This document shows positions 35,945-45,679 of a stretch of 64,000 bases of DNA, one piece after another (within the stretch, counting starts at the first letter, position 1; every line of letters begins with the position of its first letter). Location of the stretch: positions 1,895,232-1,959,231 of the forward strand of contig JASSKH010000022.1 of the NCBI GenBank assembly GCA_031763025.1, given 5' to 3'. The DNA comes from Macrocystis pyrifera. Lineage: Eukaryota > Sar > Phaeophyceae > Laminariales > Laminariaceae. The position numbers and the translations under genes are program-made. The notes under the pieces are model-generated. The model was not told the DNA's origin, searched no databases, and saw only the letters and a program-made list of their open reading frames with translations.

Positions 35945-36048
35945 TACATTTCTGTACGATAAGGAATCAGGACGGACACTGGGTGTACTGATGAAGCTGG
36001 ACAGAAAGGACGATTTAATGTGAAGACAACAACAACAACAACAACATC
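35945..36048 (+). mobile_element. 5'-truncated LINE 3' end with (AAC)n tail
   Basis: GGACACTGGGTGTACTG, a GGACAGAAAGGACG block and TTTAATGTGAAGA are followed by (CAA)n up to about 36048. This is the terminal module of LINE-A, diverged. Confidence 0.65.
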
Positions 36049-36052
36049 AACA

Positions 36053-36145
36053 GCGGTCACATGACCGCAAAAAACGGTGTCGTGACGTCGTGACAGACGT
36101 GACCATATGGTCACGTCTGGTGCCCGAGGTGTTAGAATGACGTCA
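36053..36145. promoter_or_regulatory. Cluster of palindromes and TGACG motifs upstream of the exostosin gene
   Basis: Seen directly: GCGGTCA-CA-TGACCGC at 36053-36068; TGACGTC near 36083; a perfect 24-bp palindrome at 36095-36118 whose half-site is AGACGTGACCAT; and a perfect TGACGTCA at 36138-36145. TGACGTCA is the classical bZIP (CRE/ATF) site. The cluster lies 150-250 bp before the exostosin start codon, so it may be a promoter element. That function is inferred. Confidence 0.5.
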
Positions 36146-36298
36146 CTTGACATTTTTGAACCGAACAGGTTCAGGAGGTTTAGAAGATACTCACCAATCG
36201 GATTGATTGGGTGTCTGTTGCAGGTTGCATCCCCAGTACCGCTGCTCTTGCACTACCGTACCTCGGCAGCAGCACGGTAGCACCTTGCGATAGGGTAT

Positions 36299-37094
36299 AT
36301 GGCAATGGCAAGGGTGCGAGAAGTTGCTATCCGGGTCGGCAGACAGAAAATGTTCATCGTTCGAGTCATACTGCTAGCTTTGATCGGAGCAACCACGGTT
36401 TTACGCGAGGAGTGCTATCTTGCGACCTCAAGCAAACCAGGACATCATCTCCATCGTCGGGTGAAGGTATACGTCTACGATGACCCCATGTTTGACCACA
36501 CGCCGTTGATTCAGTGCTATCGCGACCGTCACAAGGGCGTGGCTCCTTGGCAAGACGAGCGCGCCGACATGGCCCAAGACATGGGAGAAATTTGGCTACA
36601 TCAGTCACTGCTGTCGCACCCATGGCGCGTTTTGGACCCCGAAGATGCGGACATTTACTTCATCCCACTGTACCCGGTGCTTGGATACAAGCTCCTAGAA
36701 GGCCAGAACGATAACGCTTGTTATGGGATCAATCATGAGCAGAGGGTAACCAGGACCATCATGCACCTCGTGACGAACAGCACCTACTTCAACAGGTTCG
36801 GGGGGGCAGATCACGTCGTAGTGTGCGCGTGGTGGAACTGCAAACGTGCTCTCAGCCCCCACACACCGGATGTTATTGCGGCGCACGGTGGTGGGAATCA
36901 ACGAGAATCTCGACCACTGGTCGTGGTGGGGCTGCCTGGAGAGGATGGTTACCGTCCCATACACAGCGAGCAGCGCCTTGACCACCGCCAGAGCAATTGG
37001 CGGGCGGATTGCAGAGGAAAGAGATATTCCATTTACTTTCGTCGGCGCGTCGCGCAGAAGACCCGAAAGGGAAAACTTGAAGGTGGGTCGATAG
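36299..37094 (+). CDS. Exostosin-family (GT47) glycosyltransferase, N-terminal exon, with one frame change
   Basis: This is the only likely host gene. Residues about 18-35 (MFIVRVILLALIGATTVL) form a signal anchor, expected of a Golgi type II glycosyltransferase. Residues 55-65 (VKVYVYDDPMF), 112-128 (LDPEDADIYFIPLYPV) and 160-182 (NSTYFNRFGGADHVVVCAWWNCK) match the exostosin domain. After residue about 185 the match passes to the +1 frame: MLLRRTVVGINENLDHWSWWG, VPYTASSALTTARAIGG and RDIPFTFVGASRRRPERENLK. The shift falls at a run of five C (36856-36860), so an extra C is the simplest cause, either a real lesion or a base-calling error. The frame then stops at 37094. AAG|GTGGGT at 37080-37088 would be a good splice donor right after ENLK, so a downstream exon is possible, but I could not find it. 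Exostosins usually continue well beyond this point. They transfer sugars onto cell-wall or matrix polysaccharides. Confidence 0.75.
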
Positions 37095-37386
37095 GAGGCT
37101 TCGCAAAAAAAACAATATGGTAGGCGATATGCCACAGGCACAACAGCGGTACAGAGCAATAAGTTCAGCATCTGTGTTTGTGTACGATTGTTGTTGTTGT
37201 TGTCCTCACACTAACTCTCGAATGAATGGAGCCCTAGGAAGATCCGAAAAAGAAAAAAAAAAAAAACGAAATTCGTCTATTTAAAGATACACGAGACGAA
37301 GAAAGCTCACCCACACAAGATGAGATCAATGTGCTACTGAACAACTGTACAGCATTAAGCACATGGCCGAGGGTATATCTCAAAAT

Positions 37387-37655
37387 GAAGGCACGTACCG
37401 GGGGTACCGGGGGGGAGAAGGGACGACACTACGACTTGTCCGGAGGATCCTTGAGGATAGAAATCTCCTGTGCGAGTAAGGGTCGATTTTAACGAAGACT
37501 GTTTTTCTGTTTTTGGTATTTTCCCAAAGTTTCGGTTTTTCCCTACTTTCCTCTAAAAAAAAAAAACGAAAAATACCGAAAATACTGAAGAAAATATGAA
37601 AACAGTCCTCGTTAAGGCTGGAAAGTAAAGGAAAATTAAAAAACAAATGGCAAAG
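37387..37655 (+). mobile_element. 5'-truncated SINE copy 3, interrupted by a MITE
   Basis: GGCACGTACCGGGGG, GGGAGAAGGGACGACAC, CTTGTCC and ATCTCCTG match the reverse complement of the SINE at 45.34-45.68 kb. After an inserted inverted-repeat element, the SINE 3' end resumes at about 37616 as GGCTGGAAAGTAAAGGAAAA with an A-rich tail. The tRNA-like head is missing. Confidence 0.7.
37489..37615. mobile_element. MITE-like inverted-repeat element inside the SINE
   Basis: TTAACGAAGACTGTTTT at the left is complementary to AAAACAGTCCTCGTTAA at the right (one mismatch in 17). Further inward complementarity (GGTATTTTC with GAAAATACC) makes a long A/T-rich hairpin of about 127 bp. TTAA at both ends could be a piggyBac-type target duplication. 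TAAGG on both sides is an alternative reading. Confidence 0.65.
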
Positions 37656-38400
37656 GAGTAATCGAACCAAAAGCCACCACACAAGTATCAGCAATCGCCA
37701 TCTCTTCCCGGACTGTCTGACAAAAGGTGCAGCACAGCCATGATACCACGTCCCTGATAGTTGTGGGGGTCATTCCCCATGAAGGGTGTACAACTCGCCA
37801 ACACTGCTAAGACCAATGGCGTAAATAACAAGTATGTCCTACTGCCTCGTGAATAACAAAACCAGAAAAAAAACGACTTTCTCTCGTGATGGTGTCCGCG
37901 CCGCGCCGGTCATGAGTCCCAGTGTGCCGTCCTGCTGCCGTTCTTCACGGCCGCTTCATCGCCTTGGCCCAATCGGCCCGCTCCTTTGCACTTGCTGTCG
38001 TTGCCACTCCCTTCCAGTCGGTTCCCTTTCTCCCCCGTCTAAAAACGAAATACTCCGTGCACTTGCGGTTCTTATCTGAAAAACAAAAATTCCCGCGCAG
38101 AGTGAGTTCAATCCGTATCTCCCCCCGCTCGTCGACGCCTGTCTCCCTCCTCCTTCGTCGTCGAATCCAGCCTCCTACCGGAGCAATCCACTGTGCCGCA
38201 GTTTGGCCTCTGTGGTGGCGCCTGCCTCCGTGCACGGACATCCCGATTGAGTATTGCTGCTCTGCCGCTGCTGCTTAAAAAAAGGCGCGAATCGTAGGTG
38301 CCCGTGACTGACGCACAACGTACGTATGTTCACGTCGCTTCGGGTGGGTGCTCTGGGGTCCCGTAGACTGTTAATACAAAATCTGTACGTATATCATGGC
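37656..38400. other. Stretch without recognisable features
   Basis: Open frames between 37.8 and 38.3 kb show no known domain. A hidden exon of the exostosin gene would be expected in this direction but is not apparent. Confidence 0.35.
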
Positions 38401-38404
38401 CCTC

Positions 38405-39165
38405 GCAGCCTTTGTGTGTGTTCTTCACATTAAAACGTTATTTCTACCCGTCGACGTCCGGTACAACCAGTGTCCGGGCCGGTTCTTCAATCCAGTCCCG
38501 TTTTGGGAACAAATTTACTTAGAATTTGACTGGTTTGTACTGAAAACGGGACTGCTGTCCTAAAAGGGCAAATATTATTAGAGAGATACAAGTTCTGTGG
38601 TCACGAAACTACGCGACAGCAGAGATACTGCAATGTTACGAAATACTATGCAGTAAGGACAGCAGTAGACAATGCTATGCCATCACCACCATATATACTG
38701 GATACGACAGGCACGAGATACACATTCTACGAAAGAAAGAGAGAAAACGAAAGGAAAACAAAAACAAACAAAACAAGTTGGAAGAGAAGGAGGAAAAAAA
38801 AAAAGAATAAAACTTTCACGCCTCCCCGCAGGGGATATGGCAGACACGTGAAAGGAACAAGCTGAAGAAAAAACACCACTAGTTTTACACAGACTGAGAC
38901 TAAGAACCAAGGGAAAGTAACAGGAAAACCGAAGCTCAAAGCACCCTCCAGGTGGCCGCAACAGCTTGTGATACGAGCAGGATAGCCAGGTTCTCCGTAC
39001 TGGTCCGCCTGGGACCTTGCTACCCTGTATGCTCTGTCTCCATCCCGCGTTCGTCAACTATGCCCCGCCTCTCGGCGTCAGACAACACGAAACAAGCAAA
39101 GCAGGCTTGTCATCCACCCACGCCACACGACTCATTTCTCAAGGCCTGTCATTACAAGAAAGGGG
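38405..39165 (-). mobile_element. LINE-A-type 3' region, 5'-truncated
   Basis: The 3' module (reverse complement of TTCTTCACATTAAAACG, CGTCGACGTCC and CAACCAGTGTCC) is at 38430-38490. The 3' untranslated region follows: the ATACGACAGGCACGAGATAC block, an A-rich tract, CCCCGCAGGGGATATGGCAGACAC, then the GCCCCGCCTCTCGGCGTCAGAC block up to about 39165. No reverse transcriptase remains. It is interrupted by a small inverted-repeat element at 38493-38554. Confidence 0.75.
38493..38554. repeat. 62-bp element with perfect 12-bp terminal inverted repeats
   Basis: CAGTCCCGTTTT and AAAACGGGACTG bound 62 bp that interrupt the LINE sequence between TTCTTCAATC and TAGAGAGATAC. The whole inserted stretch may reach about 38579. 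Confidence 0.55.
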
Positions 39166-39169
39166 GCAC

Positions 39170-40318
39170 TTCCGGCACTATTAAAAACCTTGAGTGGGGT
39201 ACTGCTGTTGGTGTTGGATAAGGAAACCAGAAACGTATGGGTACGATAAAGCCGACATGACTTCCTTCGGCAACGACAACGAAAACGGTAACTATCGATA
39301 CCGTACCGAAAAACCCAAAAAGTCGATAACGATATCGACAATGGAGGCGAAAACCGGCGCACAAAGCCCGCAAAACACACCCGCCCATTTCCTTTTTTTT
39401 TTTCGTCGCGTGATCCACACGAGACCCTGGATGATCCGCGTCTCAACCACGAGTTGCATAGGTCCTGTCGCTTTGCGGCGTGCACGGTGAAGGGTGCCAT
39501 ATTTTTATACCATTTATACTAGGTTTCATACTTGTTTACGCCTAATGTTTGTATCACGCACACATTACATACGAGCTAGGGCAGCCAAGGTGCTGCCAAA
39601 GCGGTACACTGGCCACGCTCCGCTGAATACTACCTGGTATGCAATACTATTTGGATGAGATTTTGTTGCACGGTGTTGATCATGAATGAACCAACCCACA
39701 AATGGAAATCAGGCTATTTTCTTCTTGTTCGAGAGATATGACCGATACAAGGACCCGCCGGAAAAATATTGAAGCGACCGTAGCTTGTCTGAAAAACAAA
39801 AACGACTCGCTTCCCGTTTGTATGCGTATGTATGTGCAAATACGAGGTTCAATTTTCAGATCGAAACTCGCGAAATTGAGCGGGGTGTCGCAGAAAAAAC
39901 ATTTATTTATGGTATGTTCTTGTTTCACGTACATCTGGAGATTGGGTTTTGGCATTATCTCTTGATGGATGCCGAACCGAACTGGGCAAGGAAACTTACA
40001 TAGGTCTTCTCGTACATAGGGTCTTCAGCTGGGTCTTCACCGCTTTCGGCCTTGATCGAGATAGACGATCTTAATACGAATTTCGTGTTGCAAAGTTGGT
40101 ATTTTTTTAGGTGTTGCCGATATCTCGTCAAGATCGAGTCGAATAATAAACATTTCAGATGTTTTTTGCACTTTTTCTTGGGACATGGAGTGCTGTGTCG
40201 GAGTTAGTGCCTCCAAATTTCAAATCCTAAGTCGCAGTGGTTCATGAGATACGACCTTCGGATGGTTTTATTTATTTTTCGGCTGGCCCAGCTCGTACAG
40301 ACATCGAATTGATTGATG
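39170..40318. other. Stretch without recognisable features
   Basis: Short open frames are present (for example 39702-39965) without known motifs. One TACCTGGTA word lies at 39631. Confidence 0.35.
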
Positions 40319-40320
40319 TC

Positions 40321-40640
40321 GGGTTGTTGTTGTTGTTGTTTTCTTCACATTAAACCGTTCTTTCTACGCGTCGACATCCAGCACAACCAGTGTCCATGCC
40401 GATTCTTCAAACCTAGAGAGATACAAGTTCTGTGGTCACAAAGCTACGCCACAGAGATACTACGTTGCCACGTATGTAATGCAATGCCATGTCATCATAC
40501 TGCGAACGACAGGCACGACATACACATTCCATGACCTAGAGAAACAAAAACGAAACAAAGAGAAAAAACAAAAACAAAAACAAAGAGAAAAGAAACAAAA
40601 GAAACAAAAAAAAGAAACTAAAATATACCTGGTGTAACAG
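40321..40640 (-). mobile_element. LINE-A 3' end with (AAC)n tail, 5'-truncated
   Basis: On the plus strand it starts TTGTTGTTGTTGTTTTCTTC, the complement of the AAC tail, then the terminal module and the CACAAAGCTACGCCACAG block, ending in an A-rich tract near 40620. Confidence 0.8.
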
Positions 40641-40677
40641 GTCGAAAAAATGTTTTTTAGACGTGTTTTTTCAGTCG

Positions 40678-40784
40678 TTTACGCGAGACCATAGTAAACG
40701 GGACCAAATGTTGTTAGTAAAATAGGCAAATATATAGGTTTTAGTGTATACCGTAGGTCCTATTTACTATGGTCCCCCGTAATA
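40678..40784 (-). mobile_element. MITE, family 1, copy 1
   Basis: In reverse complement it aligns end to end with 62350-62459: TATTACGGGGGACCATAG, then AGGACCTACGGTATACA, CTATATATTTGCCTATTTT, ACTAACAA, TTTGGTCCCGTTTACTATGG. One terminus is worn (TTTACGCGAGACC). The terminal inverted repeats are about 28 bp. Confidence 0.8.
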
Positions 40785-40976
40785 GCTCCCAATGAGATCT
40801 TCTACCAATTGGTGCGCTGTTTCCTGTTCGCGCCTCACCTTGCTCGCCCCCCACGGGATAGCCACGGATGTTCTCGCATCGTGTCCCGTAATAGCTAGGT
40901 AAAAAGAAATAGTAGATCGGGTAGATAACACTACCAGCGTTATTTCCGTGTTGTGTTTCACAACAAACAGGTCGGA

Positions 40977-41024
40977 TGTCAAAATCCAAGCCAGCTCTTG
41001 TGTCAAAATCCAAGACAGCTCTTG
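40977..41024. repeat. 24-bp unit repeated twice
   Basis: TGTCAAAATCCAAG-C/A-CAGCTCTTG occurs twice back to back with one difference. Flanking sequence at 40790-41097 is otherwise unassigned. Confidence 0.8.
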
Positions 41025-41097
41025 TGTGTGCATATTGTATTCGTTGGCAGTAAGAAGAAGATCGTGAGCTACGAGTAGCGTGCCCTTCGTACCCATT

Positions 41098-41520
41098 CCA
41101 TGACCTAGAGAAACAAAAACGAAACAAAGAGAAAAATAAAATAAAACAAAGACAATTCGAAAGAGAAAACAAACAAGAAAAAAAAAAACAAAAATATACC
41201 TGGTATATGTATATACTTCAGTATAGCAACAAACCATCGTACCCCCCCGCAGGGGATCTGGCAGACACTTGAAAAGAACGAGCCAAAAAAAAAAAAAAAA
41301 AAAAAAAAAACACCATTATTAATAGTCAACAGAGTAAGACTAAGAACCAAGGGAAAAAATAACAGGCAAACCAAACAAAGCACAAGGCATGCTGCAGGTG
41401 GAGGCAGCTGTGGTGCAGCTTTGTGACCACATAACATGTACGAGTATCTATTCTGGATTGCAGAATCGGCACGGACACTGGTTGTGCTGGATGTCGACGG
41501 TTAGAAAGAACGGTTTAATG
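41098..41520 (+). mobile_element. LINE-A insertion with 5' inversion
   Basis: 41098-41400 is LINE-A 3' untranslated sequence in minus orientation, running from the CCATGACCTAGAG block outward to GCATGCTGCAGGTGG. It joins directly to 41401-41520, the plus-oriented 3' end (GCAGCTTTGTGACCAC, then the terminal module ending GGTTTAATG). An inverted upstream part fused to a normally oriented 3' part is the layout made by twin priming. Confidence 0.7.
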
Positions 41521-41540
41521 TCGTTCTGTCTACCCGTCGA

Positions 41541-42152
41541 GGCTGGACGATGGTGGCAGACGGGGCAGCAAGGTACCAGGCGGGCCAGCAGGGAGGGCCA
41601 GCAGGGAGATCCTGGCTGTGCTACTCGTACCATAAACTGCTGCCGCTACCTGGAGCATGCCTTGTGCTTTGTTTGGTTTGCCTGTTATTTTTCCCTTTGT
41701 TCTTAGTCTTGCTCTGTTGACTAGTGGTGTTTTCTTCTTTTTCCTTTTTTTTTCTAGCTCCTTTTCAAGTGTCTGCCAGATCCCCTGCGGGAGGGGTACG
41801 ATGGTTTGTTGCTATAACATGTACCAGGTATATCATATATTTGTTTCTTTTTTCTTGTTTGTTTTTCTCTTTCGAATAGTCTTTTTGCTTTTTTTTTTTT
41901 TTTTTTTTTTTTGTTTTTCTCTTCGTTTTGTTTTTGTTTCTCTAGGTCAAGGGATGAATGGGTATGTCGTGCCTGTCGTACGCAGTATGATGACATGGCA
42001 TTGCATTGCATAAGTGGCAACGTTGTATCTCTGTGGCGTAGCTTTCTGACCACATAACTTGTAGCTCTCTAGGATTGAAGAATCGGCACGGACACTGGTT
42101 GTGCTAGATGTCGACGGGTAGAAAGAACTGTTTAATGTGAAGAAAACAACAA
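41541..42152 (+). mobile_element. LINE-A 3' fragment inserted in the older copy
   Basis: It runs from GGCTGGACGATGGTGGCAGAC through GCTACTCGTACCATAAACTGC and TTTTCAAGTGTCTGCCAG to the terminal module and GAAGAAAACAACAA. It interrupts the older minus-strand copy between GTCGA and CATCC. Confidence 0.75.
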
Positions 42153-42240
42153 CATCCAGCACAACCAGTGTCCGTGCCGATTCTTCAATCCTAGAGAGGA
42201 TCAAGTTCTGAGAATCTGTGGTCACAAAGCTACGCCACAA

Positions 42241-44179
42241 CTACTGCGAGACCGAGGAATTACTCCGGGAGGAACAGTGCGGCTTCCGCCCCGCACGATC
42301 AACGATTGATATGTTGTTCGTCGTGCGCCGGTTGCAAGAGCTTGGAAGACAGAGGAAAATCCCCCTGTACTTGTGCTTCATCGATCTGCAGAAAGCGTAC
42401 GACTCTGTCGACCGAGAGCTGTTATGGGAAGCACTCACACGTTTTGGCGTACCAACCAAGATGCTGAGAATTATCCGTAATTTCCACGATGGCATGCGGG
42501 CTCGCGTGCGTACGGATGACGGCGAGCACTCGGAATGGTTTGATGTCACGCAGGGGCTGCGGCAAGGCTGTGTGCTGTCACCGTTACTGTTCAACGTATT
42601 TTTCGCTGCTGCGTTGCACGTCGTACTAGTACGCTTTAGCCATGACGAAGCAATCGTAAGGGATTTGGTCCAACTTAGTGATGCTGGAGTAGTCGGGACG
42701 AAGGAGCAGGAGCCGTTGGCGTACGTGCGAAGGGCTGTATGGGGCATGTTGTACGCCGATGACGCAGGGATTGTCTCGAAGTCGGCTGAAGGGCTCGCGA
42801 AAATGATGACAGTCATCGTGACTGTCTTCGAAGCAGCAGGCCTTACGGTGTCGGAAAAGAAGACAGAGACTATGCTTCTACAAACGCCAGACCAGAAAAC
42901 CCTCGCACCACCGCTCGTTATCGAAGCAGCAGGCCAGAGGTATAAGCAGACGGCCCAGTTCTTGTACCTAGCCGGCGTTATCCACGAAAATGCTGACCTC
43001 TCGCTCGAAATCGACCGACGGATCCGTCTCATGCGAGCATGCCTCAAACGGTTCGGCCCGGAGCTGTATGATAGGACGACCGCCCCCCTTCGCCTGAAAG
43101 TCCGAATGCTGAAGGCCGAGGTAATTGAGACCCTGCTCTACGGGTGTGTGACGTGGACCCTCAGAGCGGAACACTTTGCCAAGCTTCGAACGGCTCACCA
43201 CCAAGTCCTGTTGCGAGCCATTGGCTTCCAACGCCGACTTCGTACTGACCATGCCACCCTCTCGTACGCGAAGGCCCTCAAGATGACACGTTGCGAGAGC
43301 ATCGAAACGACCATCCGCAAACGGCGTCTCTTCTTCGCGGGGGGGGTGGCACGGCAAAGCAAGGATCGATTACCCAGCCGGGTGATGTTCGGGACGATTG
43401 CTGGTGGGGAGAACCCGAGACCTGGCGGACAGGCCCCCCTTAGCCTGAAAGTCCGAATGCTGAAGGCCGAGGTAATTGAGACCCTGCTCTACGGGTGTGT
43501 GACGTGGACCCTCAGAGCGGAACACTTTGCCAAGCTTCGAACGGCTCACCACCAAGTCCTGTTGCGAGCCATTGGCTTCCAACGCCGACTTCGTACTGAC
43601 CATGCCACCCTCTCGTACGCGAAGGCCCTCAAGACGACACGTTGCGAGAGCATCGAAACGACCATCCGCAAACGGCGTCTCTTCTTCGCGGGGGGGGTGG
43701 CACGGCAAAGCAAGGATCGATTACCCAGCCGGGTGATGTTCGGGACGATTGCTGGTGGGGAGAACCCGAGACCTGGCGGACAGGTTAAGACTTGGCATAG
43801 ATGCGTAGTCGAAGACCTTAGGGAGTTCCGCGCCACCGAAGGGTCAACGGAACTTGCTCCCTTGGTGTTTGGAGTTGAGACCGCACTGTGGCCCACTGCT
43901 GCAAAAAAGGCGGGGAAGTGGTACCGGGGGATCCTGGAAGCAGCCGAACGGTTCATGGTGAGGTGGCACGAGGCTGAGGCTGAGCTGAGCAGGCAGCGCC
44001 GCGCATCCGCCGTGGGTGGTGTCCAAGGGAATGGGGGGAGGAGGGGCAACAAGAGGAGTAGCAGAAAACCCGACCAAGGGAATGCGGAGAGGGGGGGGAA
44101 GAGGAGTAGCAGGGAAACTGCAGTGGACGAAAGTAGGAAGGAGATGGCAGATAGGGTAGCCAGGTACCGGGCAGACTAA
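42241..44179 (+). CDS. LINE-A reverse transcriptase, 5'-truncated, with 117-residue internal duplication
   Basis: This is a continuous frame of about 650 residues. Visible RT blocks: [56 protein letters not shown] and the catalytic [17 protein letters not shown] (YADD). After these come the thumb and LINE C-terminal region ([17 protein letters not shown]) and a basic tail ([15 protein letters not shown]) ending VARYRAD. The segment APLRLKVRM...PGGQ is present twice in tandem. About nine in ten residues of the RT match LINE-B. Reverse transcriptase would copy the element RNA at a nicked target, but without the endonuclease domain this copy cannot act alone. Confidence 0.88.
43082..43783 (+). 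repeat. 351-bp in-frame tandem duplication inside LINE-A
   Basis: 43082-43432 is repeated as 43433-43783. Only about two bases differ (CGCCTG/AGCCTG and AAGATG/AAGACG). The length is 117 codons, so the frame stays open. Confidence 0.92.
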
Positions 44180-45337
44180 GAAGTAGAACATGCCTATACT
44201 ACTCGTACCACCAACTGGTGCAGCTGGTTCGAACGTGGTCTTCCTTTGTCTTCCTGTTGTTTTTGTGTATTTTTATTTCATTTTATTGTCTTCCTTGCGG
44301 TGACCCTATTGTGATTTTCATTTCTCTTCCTTTCTCCGATTGATAAGCCTTTATTGAAGGAGTCGTGTGGCGTGGGTGGATGACGAGCCTGCTCTGCTTG
44401 TTTCGTACTGTCTGACGCCGAGGGGCCGGGCATAGTTGACGAACGCTGGACGATGGTGGCAGACAGGGTAGCAAGGTACCAGGCGGGCCAGCAGGGAGAC
44501 CCTGGCTGTGCTACTCGTACCATAAACTGCTGCCGCTACCTGGAGCATGCCTTGTGCTTTGTTTGGTTTGCCTGTTATTTTTCCCTTGGTTCTTAGTCTT
44601 ACTCTGTTGACGACTAGTGGTGTTTTCTTCTTTTTCTTTTTTTTTTTTCCAGCTCGTTCTTTTCAAGTGTCTGCCACGTCCCCTACGTGGGGGTACGATG
44701 GTTTGCTGCTATACTGAAGTATATACATATACCGGGTATATTTTAGTTTCTTTTTTTGTTTCTTTTCTCTTTCGAATTGTCTTTGTTTTTTGTTTTTGTT
44801 TTTTCTCTTTGTTTCGTTTTTGTTTCTCTAGGTCATGGAATGTGTATGTCGTGCCTGTCGTACGCAGTATGATGACATGGCATTGCATTACATACGTGGC
44901 AACGTAGTATCTCTGTGGCGTAGCTTTGTGACCACAGAACTTGTATCTCTCTCGTAGGTTTGAAGAATCGGCACGGACACTGGTTGTGCTGGATGTCGAC
45001 GCGTAGAAAGAACGGTTTAATGTGAAGAAAAAACAACAACAACAACAACAACAGAGATACTAAGTTGCCACGTATGCATTGCAATGCTACCTGGTTTGTC
45101 ATTATACTGCATACGACAGGCACGGTATACACCTTCCATGACCTAGAGAAACGAATCGAAACAAAGAGAAAAAAAAAAAAAAAAAAAGAAGACAATTCGA
45201 AAGAGAAAAAGAAACAAGAAAAAAATATATAAGAAACAAACCATCGTGCCCCCATCGTGCCCCCTCCACAAGGGATCTGGCAGGCACTTGAAAAGAACGA
45301 GCCGGAAAAAAAAAGGAAAAAGAAGAAAAACACCACT

Positions 45338-45679
45338 TTCTTTTTTTTTTTTTTTTTTTTGTTCATCACTTTTACTTTCCAGCCCACTCGTAGGAGGTTT
45401 TACCCTCGACGATCTTCTGGACAAGCCGTGGTCACAGGTGTCGTCCCTTCTCCCCCCCGGTACGTGCCTTTAGTTTTTATCGCGCATAGGGTTCAGCATT
45501 CCCACTGCTCGTCGACTTTCATCGAATGTACAGCTAACTCACGCTCTCGCGCTTTCCGCTAATCAATTTTATGCAAGAAAAAGTCCCTACGTACGAGCAT
45601 GCACTCGGTGAGACTCGAACTCACGAAATTGATCTTGATAGGCTCGCGGACCACCTACCAAGCCACCGGGGACGCCGGT
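45338..45679 (-). mobile_element. tRNA-derived SINE, copy 1, with target-site duplication
   Basis: On the minus strand it starts at about 45676 with GGCGTCCCCGGTGGCTTGG. This carries an A-box-like TGGCTTGGTAGG and, 45 bp on, a B-box-like GAGTTCGAGTCTC. A ~240-bp body follows, and the element ends AAAGTAAAAGTGATGAAC plus poly(A) (the T run at 45340-45360). ACCACT at 45332-45337 and 45680-45685 flanks it and matches the uninterrupted LINE sequence CACCACTAGT, so it is a genuine target duplication. RNA polymerase III promotion and LINE-dependent movement are expected for this class. Confidence 0.82.

Larger units (their letters stand above)
42238..45050 (+). mobile_element. 5'-truncated LINE-A with intact reverse transcriptase frame
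   Basis: Homology to the full-length LINE-B starts at CTACTGCGAGACCGAG (42241), inside the fingers of the reverse transcriptase. The endonuclease is therefore absent. The element ends with the conserved 3' module and (AAC)n near 45050. It interrupts an older minus-strand copy between GCTACGCCACA and CAGAGATAC, with ACA as the only possible target duplication. Its 3' untranslated region is about 870 bp, longer than that of LINE-B. Confidence 0.85.

Noticed and set aside
36211-36483. Alternative open frame overlapping the exostosin start
   Set aside because: It is out of frame with the domain matches and has no motif of its own.
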